Source: Nicotiana tabacum (lineage: Eukaryota > Streptophyta > Magnoliopsida > Solanales > Solanaceae). From it: a DNA stretch of 64,000 nt. The position numbers and the translations under genes are program-made. Below are positions 1 through 11,000 of this stretch, piece after piece. Position 1 is the stretch's first letter; each line of letters begins with the position of its first letter. The DNA lies in NCBI RefSeq assembly GCF_000715075.1, contig NC_134101.1, positions 148,031,084-148,095,083 on the forward strand. Reading direction: 5' to 3'. The notes under the pieces were generated by a model, which searched no databases, was not told the origin of the DNA, and saw only the letters and a list, made by a program, of their open reading frames with translations.

Positions 1-740
1 ACCATGGAATTCCAGGTGCTAGATGTGGCTATTTCTTACAATCTGCTGTTGGGTCGACCCTGGATTCATGCCGCCAAAGCAGTCCCGTTTACACTGTATC
101 AGATGGTAAAGTTTGAATAGGATAGACAGGAAATCATTATGCACGGCGAGGATAATTTGTGTGCTCCCAGTGATGCCATTGTTCCGTTCATTAAGGTTGA
201 AGATGATAAGGGTCCTTGGGTCTACTAGGTTTTTGACACGGTGTTGGTAGAGAAAATTCCAGAAGGGAAGTGCGTCCCAATTTCGAGGGTAGCTGCTGCA
301 TCAGTCATGGTAGCCGTTGAAATGTTGAAAAATGGTTTTGTACCGGGAAAGGGTTTGAGTGCATCTCTACAAGGTATCGTACAGCCGGTGTCTCTCCCCA
401 AAAATATAGATACATTTGGTTTGGGGTTCAAGCCCACAGTTGCGGACATAAAAAGAGCCAGAAAGTTGAAACAAAGAGCATGGGTCCTTCCAAAGCCCAT
501 CCCACGTCTATCCAGATCATTTGTTAGGTCTGGCACCAAGAAACGCCCAGTAACAATAGTTCCCGGTTATGTGGTTGGTCCTGATAAAGAGTTGATAGAA
601 AGGTTCGAGAAGTTATTCGATGATGTGAACATGGTGGAAGCTGGAGAGGGTTCTAGCAAGGCGGATGTGCAATTTGTTGGGCCCAGTGCAAAGATTAACA
701 ATTGGGAAGCTACTTCTCTCCCCACCAGAAAGGAGTTTTG
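1..740 (+). pseudogene. E1 protease C-terminal part and linker (exon before candidate intron)
   Basis: Reading frame 1 is continuous apart from TAG stops at 118-120 and 226-228. The first 35 codons contain the I-S-Y-N-L-L-L-G-R-P-W pattern found at the C-terminal end of retropepsin domains in Tat/Ogre elements (family knowledge), where the protease cuts the Gag-Pol precursor. The active-site Asp would be upstream, outside the window. From 241 to 740 the frame is open (166 codons) and reads as the protease-RT linker, rich in Lys, Arg and Val with no recognisable catalytic motif. A TAG follows at 742-744, but it lies within the candidate intron described next, so it may be a normal intron position and not a lesion. 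The first stop probably replaces a Trp codon. Confidence 0.7.
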
Positions 741-918
741 GTAGTTTGCTTTGATTTTCTTTCAGTTTATCTAGATTATTCCAGGGTTGTAATTCAGATT
801 CTATGTTCCGTTCGTTTGGATGTATAAACCTTATTATTTTTAATTTCAATGAAATATAATTTCCCTTTTTCTTCGTTCCTGATAGTTTTATTTTTATTTT
901 ATTTTCTTCCATGTATAG
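741..918 (+). other. Candidate 178-nt intron between protease and RT of E1
   Basis: The segment starts GTAGTTTG after TTTTG and ends CATGTATAG, is T-rich throughout and has stops in the protease frame. Removing it leaves a 2-nt partial codon upstream (ending at 740) that is completed by base 919, bringing the protease frame exactly into the frame of the acidic ORF at 920-1189 and of the RT downstream. Ogre elements are known to carry an intron at this place. Splicing itself is inferred. Confidence 0.6.
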
Positions 919-2600
919 TTCTTTTTATGCTAGATTCAATGACATGACATGCATGAGGAATCTTCGGCCCAGTCTTAAAAGCCAATCTAAATCTAAAATA
1001 ATAATTCAAGAAATAGAGTGTGATGATGAATCAAAATATGATGAGGATGAGGCCTTTGAAGAGATTAGTAAAGAATTAAGCCATTTTGAAGAAAAACCCA
1101 AGCCTAACCTGAGTGATACAGAAGCAATCAATTTAGGGGACCCAGATAATATTAGAGAAACTAAGATAAGTGTCCATCTTGAACCTTAACTCAGGGAAGA
1201 GATTAATAAAGCATTGTTTGAGTACAAAGATATTTTTGCATGGTGATACGACGACATGCCGGGTCTAAGCACTGACTTGGTGGTTCATAAATTTCCCACT
1301 GACCCGGCATTCCCTCCTGCCAAGAAAAAGTTGAAGAAGTTTAAAACAGACATGAGTGTAAAGATTAAAGAAGATGTGACAAAGCAAGTTCGATGCAAAG
1401 TCATTCGGGTCACTTAGTATCCCATTTGGTTAGCCAATGTAGTACCCATGCCAAAGAAGGATGGTAAGACCAGGGTGTGTGTTGATTATCGAGATCTCAA
1501 CAAGGCAAGCCCAAAGGATAACTTCCCATTGCCAAACATACACATTTTGATTGATAATTGTGCCAAACATGAGATTGGGTCTTTTGTGAATTGCTATGTG
1601 ATCTATCATCAGATCCTAATGGATAAGGAAGATGCGGAGAAGACAGCATTCATCACACCATGAGGAACATACTGGTATAGGGTCATGCCTTTCGATTTGA
1701 AAAATGCTGGGGCAACTTACATGCCGGCAATGCCAACCGTATTCAACGACATGATACACAAGGAGATCGAGGTTTATGTGGATGATATAATCATAAAGTC
1801 TAGAAAGCAGTCTGATCATGTCAGAGATTTGAGAAAATTCTTCCAAAGGCTTCGCAGGTATAATCTTAAGCTCAATCCTGCAAAATGCGCATTTGGTGTG
1901 CCATTTGGAAAATTGTTGGGATTCATAGTCAGCCATTGAAGTATTGAATTGGACCCGTCAAAGGTCAAAGCTATCCAAGAATTGCCACCCAAGGAACAAA
2001 ACTGAGGTGATGAGTTTATTAGGGAGGTTGAATTACATCAGCAGGTTCATTGCTCAGCTTACGACAACTTGTGAGCCTATCTTCAAACTGTTGAAGAAGG
2101 ATGCTGCGGTCAAATGGACATATGAGTTTCAAGAAGCATTTGATAAGATAAAGGGGTACTTATCAAACCCACCTGTGTTGGTGCCACTAGAACCGGGGAG
2201 ACCTTCGATTCTGTATTTGACGGTCCTGGACAATTCATTTGGTTGTGTGTTGGGTCAGCATGACATCACCGTTAGGAAGGAGAAGGCCATTTATTATCTC
2301 AGCAAGAAGTTCACATCTTACGAGGTTAAGTACACTTACTTGGAAAGGACATGTTGTGCCCTAACTTGGGTGGCACAAAAGTTGAAGCATTATTTGTCAT
2401 CTTACATGACTTACCTCATCTCTCGCTTGAATCCGTTAAAGTATATCTTTCAGAAGCCTATGCCTATAGGGAGGCTCGCAAAGTGGCAGATCTTACTCAC
2501 AGAATTTGACATCATCTATGTGACCCGGACTACGATGAAAGCCCAGGCATTGGCCGACCATTTGGCCGAGAATCCGGTGGATGAAGAATATGAGCCGTTG
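919..2600 (+). pseudogene. E1 reverse transcriptase and first RNase H
   Basis: An acidic N-terminal stretch (to about 1189) leads into an RT domain that copies element RNA into cDNA in virus-like particles. Family motifs are visible: Y-R-D-L-N-K-A-S-P-K near 1490, M-P-F-D-L-K-N-A-G-A-T near 1685, and an intact Y-V-D-D catalytic box at 1775-1786. RNase H follows from about 2170, ending near the A-L-A-D-H-L pattern at 2548. Lesions are stops at 1187-1189, about 1243, about 1418, 1661-1663 and 1937-1939, and a frameshift near 1990-2010. The RNase H part (1944 onward) is in one frame to 2921. The Y-R-D-L-N-K-A-S style is typical of Tat and Athila lineages and unlike the chromovirus Y-R-Q-L-N-K of E3 to E5. 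Confidence 0.88.
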
Positions 2601-2639
2601 AAGACTTACTTCCCTGATGAAGAGGTAATGCACATTGAT

Positions 2640-3050
2640 GAGATGGAACCAGTTGGAGAGCCAGGTTGGAAACTCTTCTTTGATGGAGCTGCCAACATGA
2701 AAGGCATCGGGATAGGGGCTGTACTTATTTTCGAAATAGGGCATCACTACCCTGTTACGGCTCAGCTTCATTTCTATTGCACTAACAACATGGCTGAGTA
2801 CGAGGAATGCATTTTGGGTTTGAGGTTGGCTGCGGCAAGGGTGTCTAGGAAGTCTTGGTCTTGGGAGACTCGGACCTTCTGGTGCACCAGATCCAAGGGG
2901 AATGGGAAACACGAGATTTAAAACTCATACCGTACCAGCAATGTTTGCATGATCTTTGTCAGCGGTTTCGATCAATAGAGTTCAGGCATATTCCAAGGAT
3001 CCATAATGAGTTTGTCGATGCTTTGGCTACTCTGGCATCAATGTTACATC
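2640..3050 (+). pseudogene. E1 additional (archaeal-type) RNase H domain
   Basis: The stretch W-K-L-F-F-D-G-A-A-N at about 2667-2697 begins a second RNase H fold, with the first catalytic Asp codon at 2682-2684. A-E-Y-E at about 2791 carries the expected Glu, and E-F-V-D-A-L-A near 3010 the C-terminal Asp. Tat/Ogre elements are known to carry this extra domain beside the normal RNase H, probably taken from a host-like gene. There is a frameshift near 2870-2885: the N-terminal half lies in the frame of 1944-2921 and the C-terminal half in the frame of 2855-4150. Confidence 0.85.
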
Positions 3051-4392
3051 ACCCAAATAAGGCTTATGTTGACCCTTTGCATATTCAGGTCCATGATCAG
3101 CATGTTTATTATAATGTGGTGGAAGAAGAACTTGATGGTGAGCCTTGGTTTCATGATATCAAAGAATATATCAGGATAGGGGTGTATCCAATACAAGCCA
3201 CAAGTGATCAAAAGAGAACAATTCAGCGGTTGGCAAGCGGATTTTTCTTCAGCGGAGGGGTTTTGTACAAAAGGACTCCGGATCTTGGATTGTTGAGATG
3301 CATAGATGCTACACAGGCCACAACTATCATGACTAAAGTACATTCTGGAATCTGTGGACCGCATATGAGTGGGTACGTGCTGGCAAAGAAGATTCTCCGA
3401 GCAGGTTATTATTGGCTCACTATGGAGCGAGATTGTATCAGTTTCGTGGGCAAGTGTCATCAGTGCCAAGTGCACGGAGATTTGATTCATTCTCCACCAT
3501 CTGAATTGCACACAATGTCTGCATCATGGCCTTTTGTTGCGTGGGGCATGGATGTCATTGGACCAATCGAGCCAGCAACGGTCAATGGGCACAGGTTTAT
3601 TCTGGTGGCCATTGATTATTTCACCAAGTGGGTTGAAGCTAAAACTTTCAAGTCTGTGACCAAGAAAGTGGTGGTCGATTTTGTGCACTCAAATATCATT
3701 TGTCGGTTTGGGATCCCGAAGGTAATCATCCCAGATAATGGTGCTAATCTCAATAGTCATCTGATGAAAGAGGTATGTCAACAGTTTAAGATTACACATC
3801 GCAATTCCACCCCATACCGCCCCAAGGAGAATGGAGCAGTCGAGGCAGCTAACAAGAACATAAAGAAGATACTTTGGAAAATGGTGGAAGGGTCCAGGCA
3901 ATGGCATGAAAAGCTGCCCTTTGCATTGCTGGGTTACTGCACTACTATTCGTACTTCAGTAGGGGCGACTCCTTATTTGCTGGTGTACGACACCGAAGTA
4001 GTGATACCCGCAGAAGTGGAAATCCCATCCCTTCGAATTGTCGCGGAGGCTGAAATCGATGATGATGAATGGGTCAAAACCCGCCTGGAACAATTGAGTT
4101 TGATTGATGAGAAAAGATTGGCAGCTGTGTGTTATGGCCAATTGTATTAATAGAGAATGGCAAGAGTATATAATAAGAAGGTGCGTCCACGGAAATTTGA
4201 AGTGGGTCAGCAAGTGTTGAGACTATCCTTCCACATCATACTGAGGCCAAAAGCAAGTTCTCTCCAAACTAGCAGGGGCCGTTCATCGTAACTAGAGTGT
4301 TGTCACATGGTGCTTTGTATTTAACAGATATAGAAGGCAAGTGTGTAGAAATGGCCATCAATTCTGATGCGGTCAAGAGATATTATGTATGA
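3051..4392 (+). pseudogene. E1 integrase
   Basis: Integrase joins the cDNA ends to host DNA. The N-terminal zinc-binding region is seen as H-S-G-I-C-G-P-H near 3342 and C-H-Q-C near 3453. The catalytic core has Asp at 3551-3553 (M-D-V-I-G-P), Asp at 3734-3736 (P-D-N-G-A) and Glu at 3842-3844 (V-E-A-A-N-K), a D-X60-D-X35-E spacing with all three residues kept. The main frame is open to a TAA at 4148-4150. After a frame change the C-terminal domain continues (V-R-P-R-K-F, then G-P-F near 4276) and ends at TGA 4390-4392. There is no chromodomain, as expected outside the chromoviruses. Confidence 0.88.
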
Positions 4393-5099
4393 TTTTCTTT
4401 GGGTTAAATTGTATTTGTTTGTACTTGGCATATTTTGAAGATTGGAATGACGAAGACATTTTGTTCTGCTATCTAAACACTTTATCCTTTGTTACCCCTT
4501 TGAGCCTTATTTATTTCCTTTCATATCCCTCTTTCGGAATCAGTAGCAAAGATCAGAAGCACAAGTGTGAAAGATAAGTAAAGGAAAAAGAGAAAATAAA
4601 AAGAGTGAAAAAAAGAAGGAAAGAAAAAGAAAAAAAATAAAAAGAGAAAGAAAAGAAAAAGAAAAAAAACAACAACAAAACAACAAAACAACAAAAAGGG
4701 AAAAAGGAAGAAAGAAAAGAAAAAAGAGAGAGAGGAAGAACAGAAAAGAAGAATCACAACAACAAAGTAATTTCTATGACATGAACTACATTTGACCTGA
4801 TTCCTTTTAAGGATATGTAGGCAACTTCACGGTTCGGTCCCATCAAAACAAAAATCCCAAAAGTCCCCAAGCAAAGAAACTGGGGTAGAAGTTGTGGTTG
4901 GTGTAAGAAATCTGATTCCGAAAGTTGTAATTTGGAACCTATTTGAATTGTTTTGAGCCTTGATACCCTTTCTTTCTAACCCTATCCAAAAGCTCACATT
5001 ATGGTCCAAAGAAAGACCTTCTGATCAGTCTTCGAGAAATGCCAAGTCAAGCAAGTAGAAGTGATTCATATCAGGGGCAACACTCTGGCCCAAGCAGGA
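4393..5099 (+). other. E1 3' non-coding region, first part, with purine-rich low-complexity tract
   Basis: No coding signal follows integrase. A strongly A/G-biased tract runs from about 4563 to 4770. The sequence GACCTGATTCCTTT followed by GGATATGTAGGCAAC (about 4796-4825) recurs at about 7424-7458, just before the LTR. Confidence 0.7.
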
Positions 5100-5106
5100 A
5101 AATGAA

Positions 5107-5300
5107 AAAATGAGAGAGTCTTATTGGTGAAAACCCTCACGGGCACCATAAGGCGACGGGAGCTGAGAGAAATCAAAAATGAGAGAGTCTTATTGGTGAA
5201 AACCCTCACGAGCACCGTAAGGCGAAAGTGAGTTGAGATATGAACGAATGAGAGAGGCTTGTTGGTGAAAACCCATCAGGGCACCGCAGCCCGAACAAGG
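5107..5300 (+). repeat. Three-copy 69-bp tandem repeat in E1 3' region
   Basis: TGAGAGAG(T/G)CTT starts units at about 5111, 5180 and 5249. Each continues with TTGGTGAAAACCC and GGGCACC. The spacing is 69 bp. Confidence 0.75.
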
Positions 5301-6043
5301 TCAAGGTTTTGGCAAAGAAATTAGGTTTTGAAGGTCTTGGGGAACAAAGTACGACAACTGAAAGTTGGTTGGTTGGACAGATGGGCCGACTAATCTGAAA
5401 TGCATGTCATGATCATTGGTGCCAGCTGCTCCACTCAGATAAGTCTCTTTTCTTTTTCCCCTTCAGATAGTCTTCCAGTTTTGGATTTTTCTTACCCTTC
5501 ACTCTCAAAGTCATTGCATTTCATTTCTTTTGGGTTTATTTCTCTAAGATGTTCCAATGTCAGTTTTGTTTAAGCAAATAAGAAGGGATTTCAAAGCTTT
5601 CTTCCAACTTCCGAAGTTGCACAAGGCACAGGGCGGTCAAGGCATTGCCAGAAATAGTACGGTGTGAAATGGGTTATAAAAGGTTAGTGGAAGTTCCATC
5701 GATGAAATGGTTTAGTAATTTCGTGGGAAATGCAGAGGTTCACACAGATGGGTCAGAGATGTAACACAACGGTTTGGGTATAGAACACTCGATTCATCCA
5801 AGGTCATGGGGGTTGAAAGTCAGTCGGGAAGTCAAGCGGTTCTTGGCCAGTTCAGGAGAAGTCAGTCAAAACAAAGCATGACAACGGGGAGGCCACTTTT
5901 AGCAAGAATGACACAAACTAACCATCACATTTTAAACTGACAAGATTTTTCTATGATTGAAACAGGGGCAGAAGGTTTTCGATTGTTCGGGGAAACCATC
6001 CTTAAGGGAAAAGCAAGCACCAGACAGGTTTGATTTTGATTTT

Positions 6044-6475
6044 CAGGACCCTCCTGGAAAATGGGACCTAGTTTAAAATTCAAAACAATCATGAGTAGCA
6101 TAATCTAGCACAAATGTAACCCCAAGGAATATAAGTTGGCTTCAAAGTTTGCATGTTTGGAATAGTATTCAATTAAGAGCAGTCAGGACCCTCCTGAATA
6201 ATGGGACTTAGATTTAAGACTTCCATTAGATAACAAGATTTAGCATAAGCTCTGTTGTAGGGTAGTGCAATTCAGCCGTAAAAATTGTCACTTTTAAGAT
6301 AATACTTGATTTTTGATTTTCAGGACCCTCCTGGATAATGAGGTGTAGTTTTAAAATCGGCTTAGATAACAAGATGTAGTGAAGTAATACCTTTAGGAGA
6401 TATAATTTAGATTTAAAATTGTCGTTTAACTAGAAGCTGTCAGGACCCTCCTGGATAATGGGATCTAGCTTTCAA
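6044..6475 (+). repeat. Four spaced copies of a CAGGACCCTCCTG repeat in E1 3' region
   Basis: CAGGACCCTCCTG occurs at 6044, 6184, 6321 and 6441, each followed by (G)AATAATGGGAC-like sequence. The spacers (about 120-140 bp) are AT-rich and loosely related to one another, suggesting a decayed tandem duplication of about 130 bp. Confidence 0.65.
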
Positions 6476-6588
6476 ATTCTTAGTAATATTTGGTAATATG
6501 ATTCAGTTTAACACTAACATATGTGCCCAGCTACCAAACTGGGGCAGAAAATTTTCTTTGTTTTGTCTATTTTTGTTGAAATAAGGTA

Positions 6589-7170
6589 CCCACTTGGAGA
6601 TTAGGGAGAAGCAATTCAAGTTCAGTAGTCAGGCGCCCACCTGGAGAGCACGAGAATACAACTCAAGTTCAGCAGTCAGGCGCCCACCTGGAGAGCACGG
6701 GAATACAGTTCAAGTTCAGCAGTCAGGCGCCCACCTGGAGAGCACGGGAAAATATTTCAAGTTCAGCAGTAAGGAGCCCACCTGGAGAGCACGGGAATAC
6801 AATTCAAGTTTAGCAGTCAGGCGCCCACCTAGAGAGCACGGGAATACAATTCAAGTTCAGCAATCAGGCGCCCACCTGGAGAGCACGGGAATACAATTCA
6901 AGTTCAGCAGTCAGGCGCCCACTTGGAGAGCACGGGAATACAATTCAAGTTCAGCAGTCAGGCACCCACCTGGAGAGTATGGGAATACATTTCAAGTTCA
7001 GCAATCAGGCGCCCAGCTGGAGAGCATGGGAATACATTTCAAGTTCAACAATCAGGCGCCCACCTGGAGAGCACGGGAATACAATTCAAGTTCAGCAGTC
7101 AGGATCCCACCTGGAGACCACAGGAGTACAGTTCAAGTTCAGCAGTCAGACGTCCACCTGGAGAAAGGGA
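6589..7170 (+). repeat. 47-bp tandem repeat, about 12 copies, in E1 3' region
   Basis: The core AGGCGCCCACCTGGAGAGCA recurs at 6631, 6678, 6725, 6772, 6819 and so on every 47 bp to about 7148, with a weak partial unit at 6589. The repeat lacks stops in one frame over 6594-7181, and since 47 is not a multiple of three this gives a 47-residue protein periodicity. I do not regard that as a gene. Confidence 0.9.
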
Positions 7171-7577
7171 AAACATCTTAGATTACAATTCAAGTCGGCA
7201 ACAAAGGGATTTCACCGGGAGAATACAAGTCAACAAGGCAACAAGAACCACAAGAGCAAATTTGAAGATATAGATAGGATTTTGTAATGCATAGATCATA
7301 GTCTAGTCTAGCTTCTTTTATTTTGACATGGTGTAATAAGGGGTTCAGTAAGTAGTAGCAGCAACAGTGAAATCACAGCTTCATGGTAGTCCCAGCTACC
7401 AAAACTGCTCGAACTACACTGACCTGATTCCTTTATAGCCAAGGATATGTAGGCAACGTCGGAAGCAAGGTGCGGTCAAATCTTTCAAAAATGCTTTCCA
7501 CGGAGTATTCAAACGGGCAAAAATCGCTCGTATCCGCTCACTTTATCTTTGCACAAAAACTCTTCGAGTTTCCGAGC
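7171..7577 (+). other. E1 3' untranslated region before the polypurine tract
   Basis: No coding signal. The stretch from about 7440 to 7577 is matched in reverse complement at 62555-62700 in E6, including CGCTCGTATCCGCTCACTTT-like sequence, so it is conserved in the family. Confidence 0.65.
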
Positions 7578-7590
7578 AAAGAGGGGCAGC
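7578..7590 (+). promoter_or_regulatory. E1 polypurine tract
   Basis: AAAGAGGGGCAGC lies immediately before the LTR start TGTGAGCACGTG. The same tract, reversed, sits at 62542-62554 against the LTR of E6. It primes plus-strand DNA synthesis. Confidence 0.85.
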
Positions 7591-8057
7591 TGTGAGCACG
7601 TGATTTTTATCCTATATGAATTATTCCCATAAATTCAAACAAAATATTTTTTTCCATTTTTTGTAATTTTGTGGATATTCATGGCATTTTTTGTCAATTG
7701 TTTGCATTTATTTGTGCATGTTTACTTTATTTAATTAATGAAAAATACCAAAATATATGTTGCATTTGCATTAAGGATTTAATTCTACATTTTAGGATTA
7801 ATAAACAAATTAGTTGTTTTATAAAAATGGAAAAAATCACAAAAATAGTTTATTTTTGCATTTTTAATTTTAATTGTTGAACTTTGGTAGTTTTCCTTTT
7901 ATTTGGTTTAATTAATTGTGTTAATTATTAATTAGAGTTAATTAATCTAATGTGATAACATAATGTGATTAAGAATTAACTTAGGTTTACTTTCCTTAGT
8001 TTTAAATTAAAAGAAATTAGAAAAAAAATTGAAAAAAAAGAGAAACAAAGAGTGTAA

Positions 8058-8070
8058 AGACAAATTTGGG
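8058..8070 (+). repeat. Target-site duplication, left copy (LINE-type insertion)
   Basis: AGACAAATTTGGG, identical to 12564-12576. Confidence 0.85.
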
Positions 8071-11000
8071 GATTTGTTTTTCATTTTTTTACTCCTCCTC
8101 TCTAGGACTGCTGTGAATAGTACTGCTGCCACTATTCATGTCTCATAACTCCGGCGTCCGGCAAGGTAACACCACAACATAAGTCTAAAAAAACCCTTCT
8201 TTTTGCGAACAATCCCCAGTTGGTTTCATTATCAAATAATCAACCAACTGCTACAAATCTGAATTTTTTGTGAAAGTTACTGTAGTAGCGTCCCAGATTT
8301 GTGTTTTTGCTTCATCTTCATCAATGATGTCGTGTTGAGGCAGCCATGAATGTAGTATCCTCTCCCCAGCCTTTGGCTGTGGGAGAGATGATCCAAAACA
8401 TCAACGAAACAGCTCCTAATTACAATCCAAAACTTTCGTATGCTTTGCAACTTAAAACCAAGCAAGCTACCACAACTTCGCACAAGATAAACCTACTGCT
8501 TGTCACATTTGAACATGGGGAACCAACTGTAGAATTCACCATGGATGAGGTTAAAGAGTTTATAATAGAAGAAGGACTGCATCAAGCAGTTGTGATGAAA
8601 TTTTCATACGGAAAACCAGATCTTCAAGAATTTCGTAAAATCTTTTCGTCGCAATTCGATGTTCAAGGTCGTTGTAATATTGGGCTTCTGGGTTTTCGTC
8701 ATCTCTTGATTAGATTTGACCTCCACAATGATTATGTTCAGTTCTTATCTAAATCAATTGGATATGTCAAGGCAAAAGGTGATGAATTCTTTTTGCGAAC
8801 TTTTCCATGGACGTTAGGATTCAATCCGAAAGAGGAAACATCCATGGTTGTTGTGTGGATCTCGTTTCCAGGTTTGCTGCCTAATTTCTTTGCGAAGAGG
8901 TCGTTATTGTCCATTGCCTCAGCTGTGGGTAAATCGCTTGTTGTTGACAAGGCAACACAAGATAGAACACGGCCTAGTGCAGCGAGGGTGAAGGTTATAC
9001 TTGATCTTTTGGATAAACATCCTAAAAATATTAAGTTACTGATAGTGGACAGAATTTTGGGTACAAGTATCGTACATTACCAGGAGGTGGTGTATGATAA
9101 TCTTCCTACATATTGCACCTTTTGCAAGCATCAAGGACATGGTGAAAATGTTTGTCGAGTGAGGAACGAAAAAGAAGAAAATGAGGTAAGGGCAGAGGAA
9201 GTGACATCTGGAAGTAATATGCCTGTTGTCGAGGTAAGAACTTTTGACAAATTACAAGGTGATGCTAGGGACTACCTGAATGCCAAAAGAATGAATCAAA
9301 GAGCTATGGAAATAGCAGGTGATAAGCTGGGTGATGAAGCAGCAAACCAAAAAAATTTGGTCGAGTAGCAATTTTTGCAAAATGAAGGAGTTTTGGTGGC
9401 TACTGTTGGGCGAAAGGAAGTTGGTGATCGACCAGATGTGCAAGTGTTTGATTTAAATACTGATAATCAAGGGATATCAATAGGTGATGTAGCAGGTCCG
9501 TTGAAACTACTGTCAGGACATGTTACATGAGATTCTATAAAATCAACTAGTATATGTGCAAATATGATGGCTACTATTGCACTAAAACAAACTAGGGATC
9601 GAGCTGTTGCATCTGTGGACCCAATGGAGAAATCAACTCGAATGGAGCAGAATGCACCTAGGCTTGTGTATCCTACAGCTCGAACCAAAACTGATACAAA
9701 GAGCTTGCCAAGTTATGAATTGTTGAATGAGGACGACCTAGCTGGGCTAAAGGTTAGTAGTACAGGATTAGTCCCTAAAGGAGCTGGGATTTTTATAATG
9801 CCCAAGAGCAGGCAGCAGGTGCATTGAATACAAATGGGAAATCTGAGGTTAGTGCATTGGGTACTGCATTTCTAAATAATGCTGAATTACCAGGTGCACG
9901 AGATGCTAAGTTGCTTTCTTCTAATGACGCAATTGTTGCATCAACTGCTGCAAACTTAATGGAAGCTGTTGATCGAGCTGGTGCATCTGTGCAATTTAAA
10001 TCTAAGGCAGGTGGTGATCGAGGTGATATGACACAGAATTTAGATGCTAATGCACCACATATTGTAACTGAAGGTGAGGTCCATATGTTAGATAGTAAAG
10101 TGTCAACTGCTGCAAGCCTAAATGGAGATCGAGCTGTTGCACCTATTAAACCAGTGGTAAATCACCAGTAGCAGGTGTTTTGGATGATGTTGTTAATATT
10201 GTATTAGGAGAAAAGCCAGCAGACTATGTTGGGGCTACTGATGGGGTTAAGGAACAGCAGATCGCGAGGAAAGCAGCAGCTCCAATAGCTACTTCTGGAG
10301 CTGCTAAACATAATACTGCACTAGTTGATAAAGCTGAAAAACAAGCAGCTCTTACAGCTACTGCTGTGAAACAAACTGATGCGACAAAAATAACTGATAG
10401 GACTAATAGAGATGTAATTTCTGAGGGAAAGGCTAATGAAGATGTGAAGGCTGTTCCTTCAGGATAAAAGGATGGTCATGAGGCTAAACACATGAACTCA
10501 CCAGATGGAGGTGCAAAGCAGAACTCTGCAGTTGCTACTAATGCCCAGTTTTCAGGGAATCGAAATGCTGGTCGAAAGGGTATGATTTTGAAAATTAGAA
10601 CTGCGGATATTTCTAATGATGGTAGGAGTAATAATACGAGCAAAAAGAATGAAGGTTGGAACATGGTAACATCTAGAAAATCACCTACAAGGTAGGTGGA
10701 CTCACAGAAACAACAGAAAATAGATGCTGGTCGAAATGCATCTAGCAGTGTTTCCAACACAAACGCCTTCGAGCTTCTTGCATCAGATGAAGATGGTGAA
10801 CCTGATACAGCAGTTCCAAATAAGGATATGATGTCCAAGCAAATAGTCACACTCGCCAGCACTGGAAAAAATGCACAACACAGTGAGAATTTGCCTATAC
10901 ATTGGGTTTTCGACAGCAGGTTGGGGAGGAACATCAAGGAAAATTTAAGGGGAATGGCAATCAAATCTAAGTTATGGAAAGATCAACGCGAGTATGATGA

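Noticed and set aside
4521..4757. Minus-strand ORF rich in Phe and Leu
   Set aside because: Antisense of an A/G low-complexity tract.
6589..7170. CRISPR-like regular spacing
   Set aside because: The units are directly adjacent without unique spacers, and the genome is a plant's.
6594..7181. 195-codon ORF with a 47-residue repeat
   Set aside because: It is simply a stop-free reading of the 47-bp tandem array; related proteins appear in the other frames and there is no domain.
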